Shown here: positions 26,965 to 34,467 of the stretch, in pieces
How the letters are laid out: the number at the start of each line of letters is the position of its first letter
Position numbering within the stretch: the stretch's first letter is position 1
Origin: Opitutia bacterium
GTDB lineage: Bacteria; Verrucomicrobiota; Verrucomicrobiia; Opitutales; Opitutaceae
Assembly: GCA_947458705.1 (NCBI GenBank)
Contig: CANHAH010000016.1
Span: forward strand, 1 to 34,467
Direction: 5' to 3'
Length of the DNA: 34,467 nt
Notes under the pieces: model-generated
Told to the model about the DNA's origin: nothing
The model's input: only the letters and a program-made list of their open reading frames with translations
Database searches by the model: none
Position numbers and translations under genes: made by a program

Positions 26965-29900
26965 TTAGAACTGGCCTTTGACACCGAAGACCCAGTTGGC
27001 GCCGTATTCTTCGATCTGGCGCAGATAACCGTTTTGGCCTTCTTGCGTGCCAGTGGGAGACTCATACCAACGGTCTTTCATGTTGGTGATATTGCGTCCT
27101 TGGACGTAGAGCGAAACGTATTTAGTGAGGCGCACCGTGATCGAACCGTCGAATTTGGTGATCTCGCCGACGTAGCGGCCGTAGGTGCTACTCTCGGGTT
27201 TATCATCGACCCAGATCATACCGAACGAGGCATTGAAGCGGCCGTAAGAATAACCGAGGCGAGAGGTCACGCGGTGTGGAGCGAGTTGTTGACGGCGGAC
27301 ATTGGCATAGGTGCGACCGTAAGTGAATCCAACGTTGATACCTCGCAGATAAGGACCAGGCAGAAAGCCGAGCGTCTGGTTGTAGCTGATGTCCATATTG
27401 CGCAGTTGTTCTTCTTTGGCGTTGTTGGTGCGCACGCGGAAAGTGTAGGGCGCGAAATCCGGATCATCGACGCCGAACTGCGAGGCAGAATAATCGAAAT
27501 CTTGAATAAAATTACGCGCTTTGTCCTGCGAAAAGGAGATCGAGGCCTGACCAGGCGAACGACCTTCGAAATAGTAGGCAAGGCGCGTCTGGAACACTGT
27601 GTGAAACTCGGGGAGCAATTTGGCATTGGGCGTAGAAACACGCTGGTTGGTTTCGTCGATGTTCCAAGGGCCCGTGAGATCGTTAATCGGCGGACGAGCG
27701 ATGCCTTTATTGGCACCGGCTTGGAATTCAAAGTTGGGCAAAATTTGGTATTTCATCAGCAGCGACGGAAACCAGTTTTGATAATTTGAAGTGCGGATTT
27801 TGCGCGGCTGGCTCTCGTATTGATACTTCATGCCGGCGATGGTGATGGGGCGGCCAGAATTAGTACCAACGGCGTTAACCGGGTAGCCGGCAGCGATGAC
27901 GTCGGCTCGCGAAAGCGGATTGAGCTCGTCGAAGGTATTTTGGGTTTCCTCGAGGCGCACCCCGTAGCGGAACTGCAGCTTAGAGTTTACACGCATATCG
28001 GCTTGGAGGTAGCCGGCAGAAACAGTCTGCTGGAAGTCGCGCGGATTGGCGATAAAAGTGGTGTAGTAATTTTCCGGCGTCGCAGTGGAGACGAACCACT
28101 CGGGGTGTTCGCGGAAGAGTTTGGCCATCTGATTACGGCTTACGCGCGGTGGGACGCCTTGGACGCCGTTGATATTGAAGAGCGCAAACGAATTAACGTG
28201 ACCAGACTCAAAAGGATTGGACGAGACGTAGGCAGAACCGAGGTTAGCCCAATTACCGAAAGTAGAGATGACGTTGGCGCCCGTGGTGGGACTAACGGTA
28301 GTAGTGTTGCCACCGGGCCCGTTGTAGGACCAGATGTTCCACGAGCTAAAGTCATTGTTGTCGCGGGTTTCTTCATCCCACTTGGCGCCAAATTTGATGG
28401 AAGTGGGAAAGCGCTGCATAAAGGGCAAGACCCACTTGGCATTGAGCGTACCGGTCCATTTTTCAGTGATCCAGGTGCGGTCGTCGTTAGTGATACGAGT
28501 ACCACCCGCACGGCTATCGGTACTGTTGAAGTTGGCGAGATTGAACCAATCTGGACCGCTGGTCTGACGGATGGTCCACTCGGCGGAGCGGGGGCTCGCG
28601 CGAGTGGCCGACCAGCCACTGGCAATACCACCGCCCTCAGCGTTGGCGAAGCCGCGCTCAAGGGACTCGTAATTATTAACCGAGCGCGACATGGCGAGCG
28701 CACCGTCAACGATCCAGCCACCAATCTTGTATTCGAAACGAGGAGCAAACTGGCGGGTGTAGGTGAGCTTGGCAGAAGAACCACCGCCATTGTTTAAGGT
28801 GGCAACGTTGTTCACACTACCGCTAGCAGCACGAGTGGCCACGACGCTAGTGATGCCATCACCGCCGACCGTAGAGCGGCCGTTGTTGACGTTGGCGTTG
28901 TCATTAGCGGCGACGAAAGTGAAATTGCGGTTGAAAAACTCGCCATCAAAATAGCTGTAAACTAGGTTGATCGAGAGGGTCAGACGGGCGCTAGCTTTCC
29001 AGTCGGCGGTCAACAGCAGCGCGTCTTTGCGGATCAACTTGGGACCATCCTTGAAGTCGATTTGTCGGATCGTCATCGGACGATTGTCGCCTTGGGTGGG
29101 ATTGGCCGTGCGGTTGTAGCCGTTGGTCATCAAGAGCTGCTCCGTAAAGGAATTCGACTGGCTGGCGCTGAGCAACACACCAAAGCGTTGGTTGAAGAAC
29201 GATTCGGCGTACTCAAACTGGTAGTTGGGCTTCCACTTTTCCTCTTTGTAATCAGCGGGGCCTTGGGTCTGCGAAAGAGTGAATTCTTCGCTATTTAAAT
29301 TATAGCCCACGTTGTAGGCGATACGGCGGCCTTTGCGCTCGAAGGCACGCTTGGTCTTCATGTTAACAGTGCCAGCAGGGGAGTCGGCATCGTTTTCGGG
29401 ACTGGCAGTGCGGTTGATCTCAATGGAATCGATACTGGTAATCGAGAAGCCTTCAAAGCTCGTGGCGCGGGACGAGGCGCCACCACCACGGTTGGCATCA
29501 GCGCTGGCGGTGCGCATGCCGTCGAAGGACACGCCCACATATTGACCATCCATGCCGCCGAGGCGCGGGCCGCGAGGCTCCGATTCAACGTAATCGAGGT
29601 CGACGCCTGGAAGGTATTTAAGGAATTCACCGACGTTACCATCAGCGACATCGCCGAAAATGTCGGAGGATACCGACGTGGTGATGTTCATATTGCGGCG
29701 CTGCGCCATGATGGCCTTGGAGTTGCCCTCGCGCTCGGAGGCGACGGAGAAGGCCGCGAGCTGAATCACGCCGTCTTTGGAAACGGGTGGCGTGGCGGCC
29801 GTACTCACCAGGTTGATCTCACGAACGGCGGGCATGCCGGCGGTGACGGTGAACGAGTCGTTAACAGTGAGGTAACCAGAATAGGAAACCGAGATCGCAG

Positions 29901-30144
29901 CCGGGCCCGCGGGCACATCCGCAAATGAGAACGAACCGTCACTCTCAGAGAAGGTGATTTTGCTCGTGCCGTCCAAGCGGACCTGAGCGTTGCCCACGTA
30001 TTCCTTTGAGACTGGATTATAAACTCGGCCTTGCACAGAGCCCGTGACCGTTTGGCCGTGAACCAAAGCAACTGCAAACAACCAGCCGCAGATCAAAACA
30101 ATCAATGAGGGCAAACGCCAACGAAGAATTCCAGACTGATACAT
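26965..30144 (-). CDS. TonB-dependent receptor with carboxypeptidase-like N-terminal domain
   Basis: The product is a 1059-residue outer-membrane receptor. A signal peptide (ending ALVHGQ) is followed by a carboxypeptidase regulatory-like beta-sandwich at about residues 32-115 (GSVQGRVYNPVSKEYVGNAQVRLDG, GSFSFADVPAGPAAISVSYSGY). A plug of the Xanthomonas/Caulobacter-type receptors comes next (GNVGEFLKYLPGVDLDY, SIDSIEINRTASPENDADSPAG), with the sequence NMKTKRAFERKGRR after it. A very large barrel ends WVFGVKGQF. This plug class is usually tied to carbohydrate uptake. No SusD, enzyme or regulator is adjacent; it has its own promoter (30255-30283) and terminator, so it is a single-gene transcript. 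Cargo is unknown. Confidence 0.93.
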   Translation of the reverse strand: MYQSGILRWRLPSLIVLICGWLFAVALVHGQTVTGSVQGRVYNPVSKEYVGNAQVRLDGTSKITFSESDGSFSFADVPAGPAAISVSYSGYLTVNDSFTVTAGMPAVREINLVSTAATPPVSKDGVIQLAAFSVASEREGNSKAIMAQRRNMNITTSVSSDIFGDVADGNVGEFLKYLPGVDLDYVESEPRGPRLGGMDGQYVGVSFDGMRTASADANRGGGASSRATSFEGFSITSIDSIEINRTASPENDADSPAGTVNMKTKRAFERKGRRIAYNVGYNLNSEEFTLSQTQGPADYKEEKWKPNYQFEYAESFFNQRFGVLLSASQSNSFTEQLLMTNGYNRTANPTQGDNRPMTIRQIDFKDGPKLIRKDALLLTADWKASARLTLSINLVYSYFDGEFFNRNFTFVAANDNANVNNGRSTVGGDGITSVVATRAASGSVNNVATLNNGGGSSAKLTYTRQFAPRFEYKIGGWIVDGALAMSRSVNNYESLERGFANAEGGGIASGWSATRASPRSAEWTIRQTSGPDWFNLANFNSTDSRAGGTRITNDDRTWITEKWTGTLNAKWVLPFMQRFPTSIKFGAKWDEETRDNNDFSSWNIWSYNGPGGNTTTVSPTTGANVISTFGNWANLGSAYVSSNPFESGHVNSFALFNINGVQGVPPRVSRNQMAKLFREHPEWFVSTATPENYYTTFIANPRDFQQTVSAGYLQADMRVNSKLQFRYGVRLEETQNTFDELNPLSRADVIAAGYPVNAVGTNSGRPITIAGMKYQYESQPRKIRTSNYQNWFPSLLMKYQILPNFEFQAGANKGIARPPINDLTGPWNIDETNQRVSTPNAKLLPEFHTVFQTRLAYYFEGRSPGQASISFSQDKARNFIQDFDYSASQFGVDDPDFAPYTFRVRTNNAKEEQLRNMDISYNQTLGFLPGPYLRGINVGFTYGRTYANVRRQQLAPHRVTSRLGYSYGRFNASFGMIWVDDKPESSTYGRYVGEITKFDGSITVRLTKYVSLYVQGRNITNMKDRWYESPTGTQEGQNGYLRQIEEYGANWVFGVKGQF

Positions 30145-30254
30145 ACAAGTAGGGTGTTAAGGGTGTAAAGCCGACGAGGGTAGATCGCAGGCAGTGCGGC
30201 AAAGGGGGGGATTCCGCTATCGGATGTAAAAAAAATTCCTATATGTTGCGCAAG

Positions 30255-30283
30255 ATTATTAAAAAAGTTCGCAACCTTTTCAA
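30255..30283 (-). promoter_or_regulatory. Candidate sigma-70 promoter of the solitary receptor, with overlapping inverted repeat
   Basis: On the minus strand TTGAAA (30278-30283) is followed after exactly 17 bp by AATAAT (30255-30260), close to consensus. It would give a leader of about 100 nt. An inverted repeat GTTGCG (30245-30250) / CGCAAC (30270-30275) brackets the -10 box, and TTGCGCAA (30246-30253) is itself palindromic, so a repressor site is plausible. The rest of the 301-bp gene-free stretch 30145-30445 holds only this and the inverted repeat at 30353-30388. Confidence 0.6.
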
Positions 30284-30352
30284 TTGATGAACGACAGCGC
30301 CTGTTCGCCATTTTATAACAAAAAAATCTAGGACCGTATTTTGCACCAAAAC

Positions 30353-30388
30353 CCGATTTTAATAGCATCTAGCTACTGCTAAAATCGG
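30353..30388 (-). repeat. Inverted repeat between TrmH-family gene and receptor promoter
   Basis: CCGATTTTA (30353-30361) is perfectly complementary to TAAAATCGG (30380-30388). GCA/TGC inside can extend the stem past a 3-nt bulge. It lies 58 bp after the stop of the minus-strand TrmH-family gene. On that strand GGTTTTGG follows, a weak U-tract, so it may be that gene's terminator, or a protein-binding site upstream of the receptor promoter. Confidence 0.5.
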
Positions 30389-30445
30389 CTTCGTAACCAC
30401 GAATTAAACCTAGGAAACTGGTGTATATAACCCCGACTGAGCACT

Positions 30446-31345
30446 TCAGCCACCAGCGCTGCCTGGGCCCGTCCGACGCGCACAACATTCCCAAAGTAAC
30501 ACCGCCGCAGCGACCGAGACGTTTAAAGATTCAACTTTGCCCGTACCAGGGATCGTTACCAAACGCGTGCACGCCGCGACTACCGCAGGTGAGAGTCCCT
30601 CTTCCTCGTTGCCCATCACCAAAGCCACCGGCTTTTTCACTCCCGAGGAGGCCTCGGGCCGACCGCCCCGCGTCGCCGCACCGATAACTTCGTAGCCGGC
30701 CGCAGCCAAGTCCTTAGCCAGCGCCGCTATATTTTTAACCTGCCACAATTCGACGTGTTCGAGTCCGCCTTCAGCCACACGATGCGCGGCCTCCGTGGGA
30801 CGAGCCGCCGTCGTAGCTTCCGCGAGCACGATCCGCTCGACGCCAAAAAAAGCCGCCGTCCGTGCAATCGCGCCAAGATTGTGAGCGTTGCCAATTCGAT
30901 CGAGCACTAACACCGTCGCGCGCGCCTGCACCCAACCGCGGATCTGCTCCGCTGTCGGCGCGCGCAAGGCAGGCACCTGTACGATCGCCACAATCCCACC
31001 GTGGTGAATCGATCCCGAGATTTTCTCCAGCTCCGCCGGCGGGACACAGCGGTAAACTTTTTTGGCCGCCGCGAGCACCTGGCTCATAGCACCGACTTTT
31101 CGGCTCGTAGGCTCGTCGAAAAAGAGCCGTAAGATCGAGGCTGGGTCGCGCTCAAACCGCGCCTTCACAGCCGCGAGGCCGCAGATTTTAAGCTCATCCC
31201 GCGGCGGTAGCCCGCCCGAGCGCTTCACTTGTTTTGCTGTCGCAGGCGCAACAGCCAGCAATCCGGACCGACCCACAAAATCCGTCAACGGTCGCGCCTG
31301 AGTCGCGGGCCGGCGCTGAGATTCTGAACGTTGAAAATGGGCCAT
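30446..31345 (-). CDS. TrmH/SpoU-family RNA 2'-O-methyltransferase, YfiF-like
   Basis: The product is 299 residues. An unstructured basic N-terminus is followed by a SpoU substrate-binding domain (KICGLAAVKARFERDPASILRLFF, SGSIHHGGIVAIV). The SPOUT methyltransferase domain shows motif 1 (DRIGNAHNLGAIARTAAFFG), motif 2 (ALVMGNEEEGLS) and motif 3 (IPGTGKVESLNVSVAAAVLLWE), which together form the trefoil-knot SAM site. The pattern, with HHGG and AEGG, resembles E. coli YfiF more than RlmB. It should methylate a ribose in rRNA or tRNA, position unknown. The start is the ATG at 31345. A TTG at 31381 would add 12 residues and place a hairpin (31358-31373) inside the coding region. It follows the GxGYxYP gene by 53 bp. 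Confidence 0.92.
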   Translation of the reverse strand: MAHFQRSESQRRPATQARPLTDFVGRSGLLAVAPATAKQVKRSGGLPPRDELKICGLAAVKARFERDPASILRLFFDEPTSRKVGAMSQVLAAAKKVYRCVPPAELEKISGSIHHGGIVAIVQVPALRAPTAEQIRGWVQARATVLVLDRIGNAHNLGAIARTAAFFGVERIVLAEATTAARPTEAAHRVAEGGLEHVELWQVKNIAALAKDLAAAGYEVIGAATRGGRPEASSGVKKPVALVMGNEEEGLSPAVVAACTRLVTIPGTGKVESLNVSVAAAVLLWECCARRTGPGSAGG

Positions 31346-31357
31346 GTGAGTAGATTG

Positions 31358-31373
31358 ACCCGCGCCCGCGGGT
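31358..31373 (-). other. Short GC hairpin ahead of the TrmH-family gene
   Basis: ACCCGC and GCGGGT form a perfect 6-bp stem around a 4-base loop, 12 bp before the ATG and 25 bp after the preceding stop. There is no U-tract. It could limit translation or mark an intercistronic boundary. Confidence 0.35.
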
Positions 31374-31398
31374 AAAACCAAACAAAACTTTAATACCC

Positions 31399-33054
31399 TT
31401 AAAACCCTTTGAAATGTTTCGGATCAGCGGGGTCCTGGTAGCGCGTCGTATAAGTCTTATTGCTCGCCGCGAGTTTCAGGAACGCATCGATGGGGACAAT
31501 TTCGACGGGACCATCCAGTTGCTTTGTGATTTCGACGAGGCTATTAACGTCGTTGGACTCGCGCACGTGAACGAGCAGGAAATAAGGACGCTTGGCGTTG
31601 AGCGCGATGAGTTCGTTGAGATCGGCTGCAACTTCTTCGCGTGGACGACGCGGATCGATGTAATAATCGTAAGAAATCATCGCGCGGGTATCGCGCAAAT
31701 CGCGCGTGCGGGCGGGCCCGTAGCCATTGATGAAACCAATTACGTCGGGAAATGCTTTGTAATAACGATCGACGGTTTCCTTGGTGAGATCGGCGTTGCC
31801 TACATTTCCATCGGCCGCAGAGTTGTCCATGATCTCCATGATGTGTTCATCGAGTGTCGCCATGAGCTGGCGGGCATCCGCCATCAAGAGTTCAAATTTA
31901 TCCGCCGGAATGTGATTGGGATACATGTAACCGGGACCAGAAAGACCACCGATAAAGTAATCGTTCTTCGTCGCACTTTCGTGAAAATATTCCAGCGCCG
32001 CCGGCGAGAACTTAGTCCAGTTGACCGTCACTTGCCAGCCGAAGGGCAATTTGCCGCGTCCGGGTTTAGTCCACACGCCAATACCAATGCTGTCGGATTG
32101 AACGAAGGAGATGTAGACTTTCGGCTGCGCGGTGAGTTTTGCATCGAGCGCAACCTGGTGATTGTTGGTAAACTTAAAACCCGGCGTAAACGTGAACTGG
32201 CAGTTGAAACTGAGGTTAGGTAAATTATGCAGCCCCTCCATGCGCAAGCCATAGCCCGAAAGTAGCGTCGTGTGCTGTTCCTCAGTGTCCTTACCATAGG
32301 AATGCCAACCGAAAACGGTGCCGAGCGGTGTCATCTCAGAGAATAGTTTTTTTCCCAGCGCGACTTCTTCGGGGTGTATTGGATTGGCCGAGAGATCGTG
32401 GAAGAACATTTTTTGACGCACGCCCCAATCTGCCATCGCCGGCATCCGCACCGCGCCCACGTGACCCCCCATCAACATAATCGAATCGTGAGTGCAACGC
32501 GCCCAGTAGCGCGCGTAGGCGTCGCGATAAATCTGCGCGTCTGTCTGCCCCGTGTAGCGACCGCGCAAGTCATCGATGCGCTTCAGGCCAAATTTCTCCA
32601 CCTGTGCGACCTGCTCAGCCGTGACCACCAATGCGTCCTCGAGGCCGGCAATCGTAAAAGCGACATTCATCGTCGCCGGCACCGCGGGTTCCCAAATCAC
32701 GTAGCCCTTAGCGTGGCGACCGAAAAGCGTGAGCGCGGCCTCGGCGGTTTTTAACTCAGTAAAAACGACGCCGTGCTTGCGTTGATAAAATTCGAACAGC
32801 GGCCCCGTAATCTCCCACTGGAACTCCTTCGGGTGGACTATGTAGAGCTGAGGCGAGGCGCGATTCGCGAGGCCTTGCAGGCTCAAGAGCATGATTTTTT
32901 CCGGCAGGCCCTTGGCCACGAGCCAGTCACTGTCAAAATTCATGACCCAAGAGGCGCGCGCAGCCGGCTTAACCGGAGCGGCGTCAGTCCCAGCGGCCCG
33001 CAAGCAGGACCAGGAAAACACAACGCAAACCAGAGCTATGATGATGCGACGCAT
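31399..33054 (-). CDS. GxGYxYP-domain exported protein (putative glycoside hydrolase)
   Basis: The product is 551 residues with a signal peptide (MRRIIIALVCVVFSWSCLRAA). The N-terminal part (LLSLQGLANRASPQLYIVHP) is typical of the GxGYxYP N-terminal region. The central motif is G373-P-G375-Y376-M-Y378-P379 in GGLSGPGYMYPNHIP, and the C-terminal part includes FINGYGPARTRDLRDTRAMISYDYY. The family is predicted to be a glycoside hydrolase from fold and gene neighbourhood. To my knowledge its reaction is not well established. A Shine-Dalgarno sequence precedes the ATG, which is rare in this window. It starts 3 bp after the stop of the small upstream gene, so the two are translationally linked. 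Confidence 0.88.
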   Translation of the reverse strand: MRRIIIALVCVVFSWSCLRAAGTDAAPVKPAARASWVMNFDSDWLVAKGLPEKIMLLSLQGLANRASPQLYIVHPKEFQWEITGPLFEFYQRKHGVVFTELKTAEAALTLFGRHAKGYVIWEPAVPATMNVAFTIAGLEDALVVTAEQVAQVEKFGLKRIDDLRGRYTGQTDAQIYRDAYARYWARCTHDSIMLMGGHVGAVRMPAMADWGVRQKMFFHDLSANPIHPEEVALGKKLFSEMTPLGTVFGWHSYGKDTEEQHTTLLSGYGLRMEGLHNLPNLSFNCQFTFTPGFKFTNNHQVALDAKLTAQPKVYISFVQSDSIGIGVWTKPGRGKLPFGWQVTVNWTKFSPAALEYFHESATKNDYFIGGLSGPGYMYPNHIPADKFELLMADARQLMATLDEHIMEIMDNSAADGNVGNADLTKETVDRYYKAFPDVIGFINGYGPARTRDLRDTRAMISYDYYIDPRRPREEVAADLNELIALNAKRPYFLLVHVRESNDVNSLVEITKQLDGPVEIVPIDAFLKLAASNKTYTTRYQDPADPKHFKGF

Positions 33055-33057
33055 GGC

Positions 33058-33582
33058 TTATTTCTCCCCGGTGACTTTGGTGAAACGATAGACGAGAGGC
33101 TTGCCCCGAGTACTGTGAAGCTCAATGAGCAACAATTCTTGATCGCCCTCGATCAGGCGCAACTCTTGGTAAATCCGCATCGGACCCGTGCCCTGCGAAC
33201 TCTCGATCTGTGGCGTCGCCTCCACTCGCAGCGTACGCTCACTATCGAGCCACTCTGCCCGCACCGGCGTTAGCGTTCCTCGTACCGCGTACAACGCCAT
33301 GTGGCGTTGTTCGACGCGGAAAAAATCCGGCAATGTCGTTGGCTTCGCCGTATCCACAGCATTTGTGGCTGTAAGTTTCGTCGTGCGCCATTGCATATCG
33401 TGCCGTAGGTCGACTCGCGTACCCTCGAGCGATACGACAAGGTCCCATGCCGTCCATCCATCCAGAGCCGTACTGCGCTTCGGATCGAGCCGCCAACGTC
33501 CGGCCAAAGCCGGATTAGCCGCCCAGGCCGCCAACGGCAGCACCAACAACAACCCCAGCGCTTTCCAAGATATGAATTTCAT
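33058..33582 (-). CDS. Small exported protein, possibly lipocalin-like, unknown function
   Basis: The product is 174 residues with a signal peptide (MKFISWKALGLLLVLPLAAWAA). The mature part begins NPALAGRWRLDPKRSTALDGWTAWDL, a GxW-type opening seen in lipocalin-like beta-barrels. Alternating strands follow, with RIYQELRLIEGDQELLLIELH and PLVYRFTKV at the end. No catalytic residues are recognisable. The ATG at 33600 would add six residues before the signal peptide, so 33582 is preferred; a GGGG lies about 7 bases upstream. It overlaps nothing and ends 3 bp before the GxGYxYP start, which suggests a shared function, perhaps in carbohydrate or lipid handling in the periplasm. Confidence 0.72.
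   Translation of the reverse strand: MKFISWKALGLLLVLPLAAWAANPALAGRWRLDPKRSTALDGWTAWDLVVSLEGTRVDLRHDMQWRTTKLTATNAVDTAKPTTLPDFFRVEQRHMALYAVRGTLTPVRAEWLDSERTLRVEATPQIESSQGTGPMRIYQELRLIEGDQELLLIELHSTRGKPLVYRFTKVTGEK
33064..33069 (-). promoter_or_regulatory. Shine-Dalgarno sequence of the GxGYxYP gene
   Basis: GGGGAG on the minus strand lies 9 bases before the ATG at 33054, inside the 3' end of the upstream gene. It is the only clear ribosome-binding site I found in the window and confirms that start. Confidence 0.7.
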
Positions 33583-33648
33583 GGCTGACCCCATCAACAC
33601 CGCCCCGGGCCCGAATGACTAGGTGAAAGTATCTGAAAATTCAAAAAA

Positions 33649-34467
33649 TCAGGCCCGCGCCTGCACCACGCCGACCACGGTGAACTCCTCGCGATCATGA
33701 TATAGATGACGCACGAGGAAGCCTGGCGCATAGCGCGACAAGGGCGAATCCGCCGCGTGCAACTCCCGCAACAACGCCACCGAATCCACGTGCCCAAACT
33801 TTAGATTAAACACAAACCGCCGGCACCAGCCGCGCGCGAGCCAGGGCTCGACGAGGTTTTTCATCACGTGGTGCGGCTCCTCGAGTAGATCACAAAACAT
33901 CCAGTCGTACGCCACGTTTTCCTCAAAGTTGAAATGAAACGCATCGCCAAGGCGGTGCTCGATCAGCGGATGCCCGAGCGCCCCGCCTTTGAGCGGGCCG
34001 TTGTCTACCGCGATCACGCGCGCACCGCGTTTCGCCGCACTATAACTCCAACCGCCCGGCGCCGCACCGAGATCGACGACCGTTTCTCCCTCTTGCGGCT
34101 CAATCCCAAGCACCACGAACGCCTCTTCGACTTTTAAATAACTCCGCGACGGCGCCGCGTCATCATCGGCCATGCGGCGCTGCCCGTGGATAAACGCATC
34201 CCGCGCGACATACACGCGCCCGAAATCCGTAAACCACACAAACAGCCCACGCGCCTCCCCCAGCCCGCGCGGCAGATCCGCCACCGCGAGCTTCGCGACG
34301 CGGGCCAGCCGTTTTTTCAACTGCTCGTGAAACGCTTTTTCCACGCCGCTCATCCGGCGCCCGAGCCCGACTAATTCTGCCGGCCCGCCAAACACACACG
34401 GCCACGCCGCCTCGACGCGTTCGCCGCGCAGGCTCGTCAGGAAAAATTCCACGATTTGATTAGCCAG
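33649..34467 (-). CDS. RlmM-like 23S rRNA 2'-O-methyltransferase, 5' end beyond window
   Basis: The frame is open from the window edge to the stop at 33649, giving 272 residues. The C-terminal FtsJ-type domain matches RlmM, which 2'-O-methylates C2498 of 23S rRNA using SAM. APSRSYLKVEEAF holds the first catalytic Lys, VDLGAAPGGWSYSAA is the SAM site, and VIAVDNGPL follows. MFCDLLEEP, VFNLKFG and YHDREEFTVV supply the Asp, Lys and Glu of the K-D-K-E tetrad. QRRMADDDAAPSRS is also typical of RlmM. A GTG at 34452 could start the gene, but the sequence before it (LANQI) keeps the same protein character, so truncation by the edge is more likely. A THUMP-like N-terminal part cannot be judged here. 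Confidence 0.85.
   Translation of the reverse strand: MANQIVEFFLTSLRGERVEAAWPCVFGGPAELVGLGRRMSGVEKAFHEQLKKRLARVAKLAVADLPRGLGEARGLFVWFTDFGRVYVARDAFIHGQRRMADDDAAPSRSYLKVEEAFVVLGIEPQEGETVVDLGAAPGGWSYSAAKRGARVIAVDNGPLKGGALGHPLIEHRLGDAFHFNFEENVAYDWMFCDLLEEPHHVMKNLVEPWLARGWCRRFVFNLKFGHVDSVALLRELHAADSPLSRYAPGFLVRHLYHDREEFTVVGVVQARA

Overview
The window looks like chromosome of a Gram-negative, polysaccharide-degrading bacterium of the Verrucomicrobiota, most likely an Opitutaceae relative. This is inferred from family content, not from a 16S gene. The signs are several S1 sulfatases, SusD-less TonB-dependent receptors, a LacI regulator with an NPLVTALM hinge, planctomycete/verrucomicrobial-type cytochrome c and DUF1552 proteins, and a DUF1080 protein. 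Nearly all start codons lack a Shine-Dalgarno sequence. No tRNA, rRNA, CRISPR array, transposase or phage gene was seen.

Layout. (1) 1-2065: the 3' end of rodA and a complete rng (RNase G/E), forward, closed by a strong bidirectional terminator. (2) 2107-17563, all on the minus strand: a catabolic locus read right to left as TonB-dependent receptor, sulfatase, second receptor, PL6 polysaccharide lyase, sulfatase, small NTF2-like secreted protein and three more sulfatases. All five sulfatases carry the formylglycine cysteine motif. (3) 17564-18858: an AT-rich divergent control region and a LacI-family regulator pointing away from the locus. (4) 19002-19697: a secreted DUF1080 protein, convergent across a bidirectional terminator with (5) 19807-24362: a cytochrome b562-like protein, a Tat-exported DUF1552 protein and a large PSD1-type protein with two c-type haem motifs. 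(6) 24480-26849: a membrane protein with a TMTC-like GT-C domain and ten TPRs. (7) 26965-30283: a solitary TonB-dependent receptor with its own promoter and terminator. (8) 30446-34467, minus strand: a TrmH-family RNA methyltransferase, a GxGYxYP protein, a small secreted protein and an RlmM-like methyltransferase that runs off the right edge.

How it may work together (inference). The two receptors would import oligosaccharides made outside the cell or in the periplasm by the PL6 lyase from an anionic uronate polymer. The five sulfatases would strip sulfate esters, and the divergently encoded LacI protein would sense a product. Five sulfatases beside one PL6 lyase favour a sulfated glycan, such as a dermatan or chondroitin sulfate-like polymer, over plain alginate, but this is not proven. 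Intercistronic RNA hairpins probably tune expression along the long transcript. The b562/DUF1552/PSD1 group may be a periplasmic redox module. Functional labels come from motifs read by eye.
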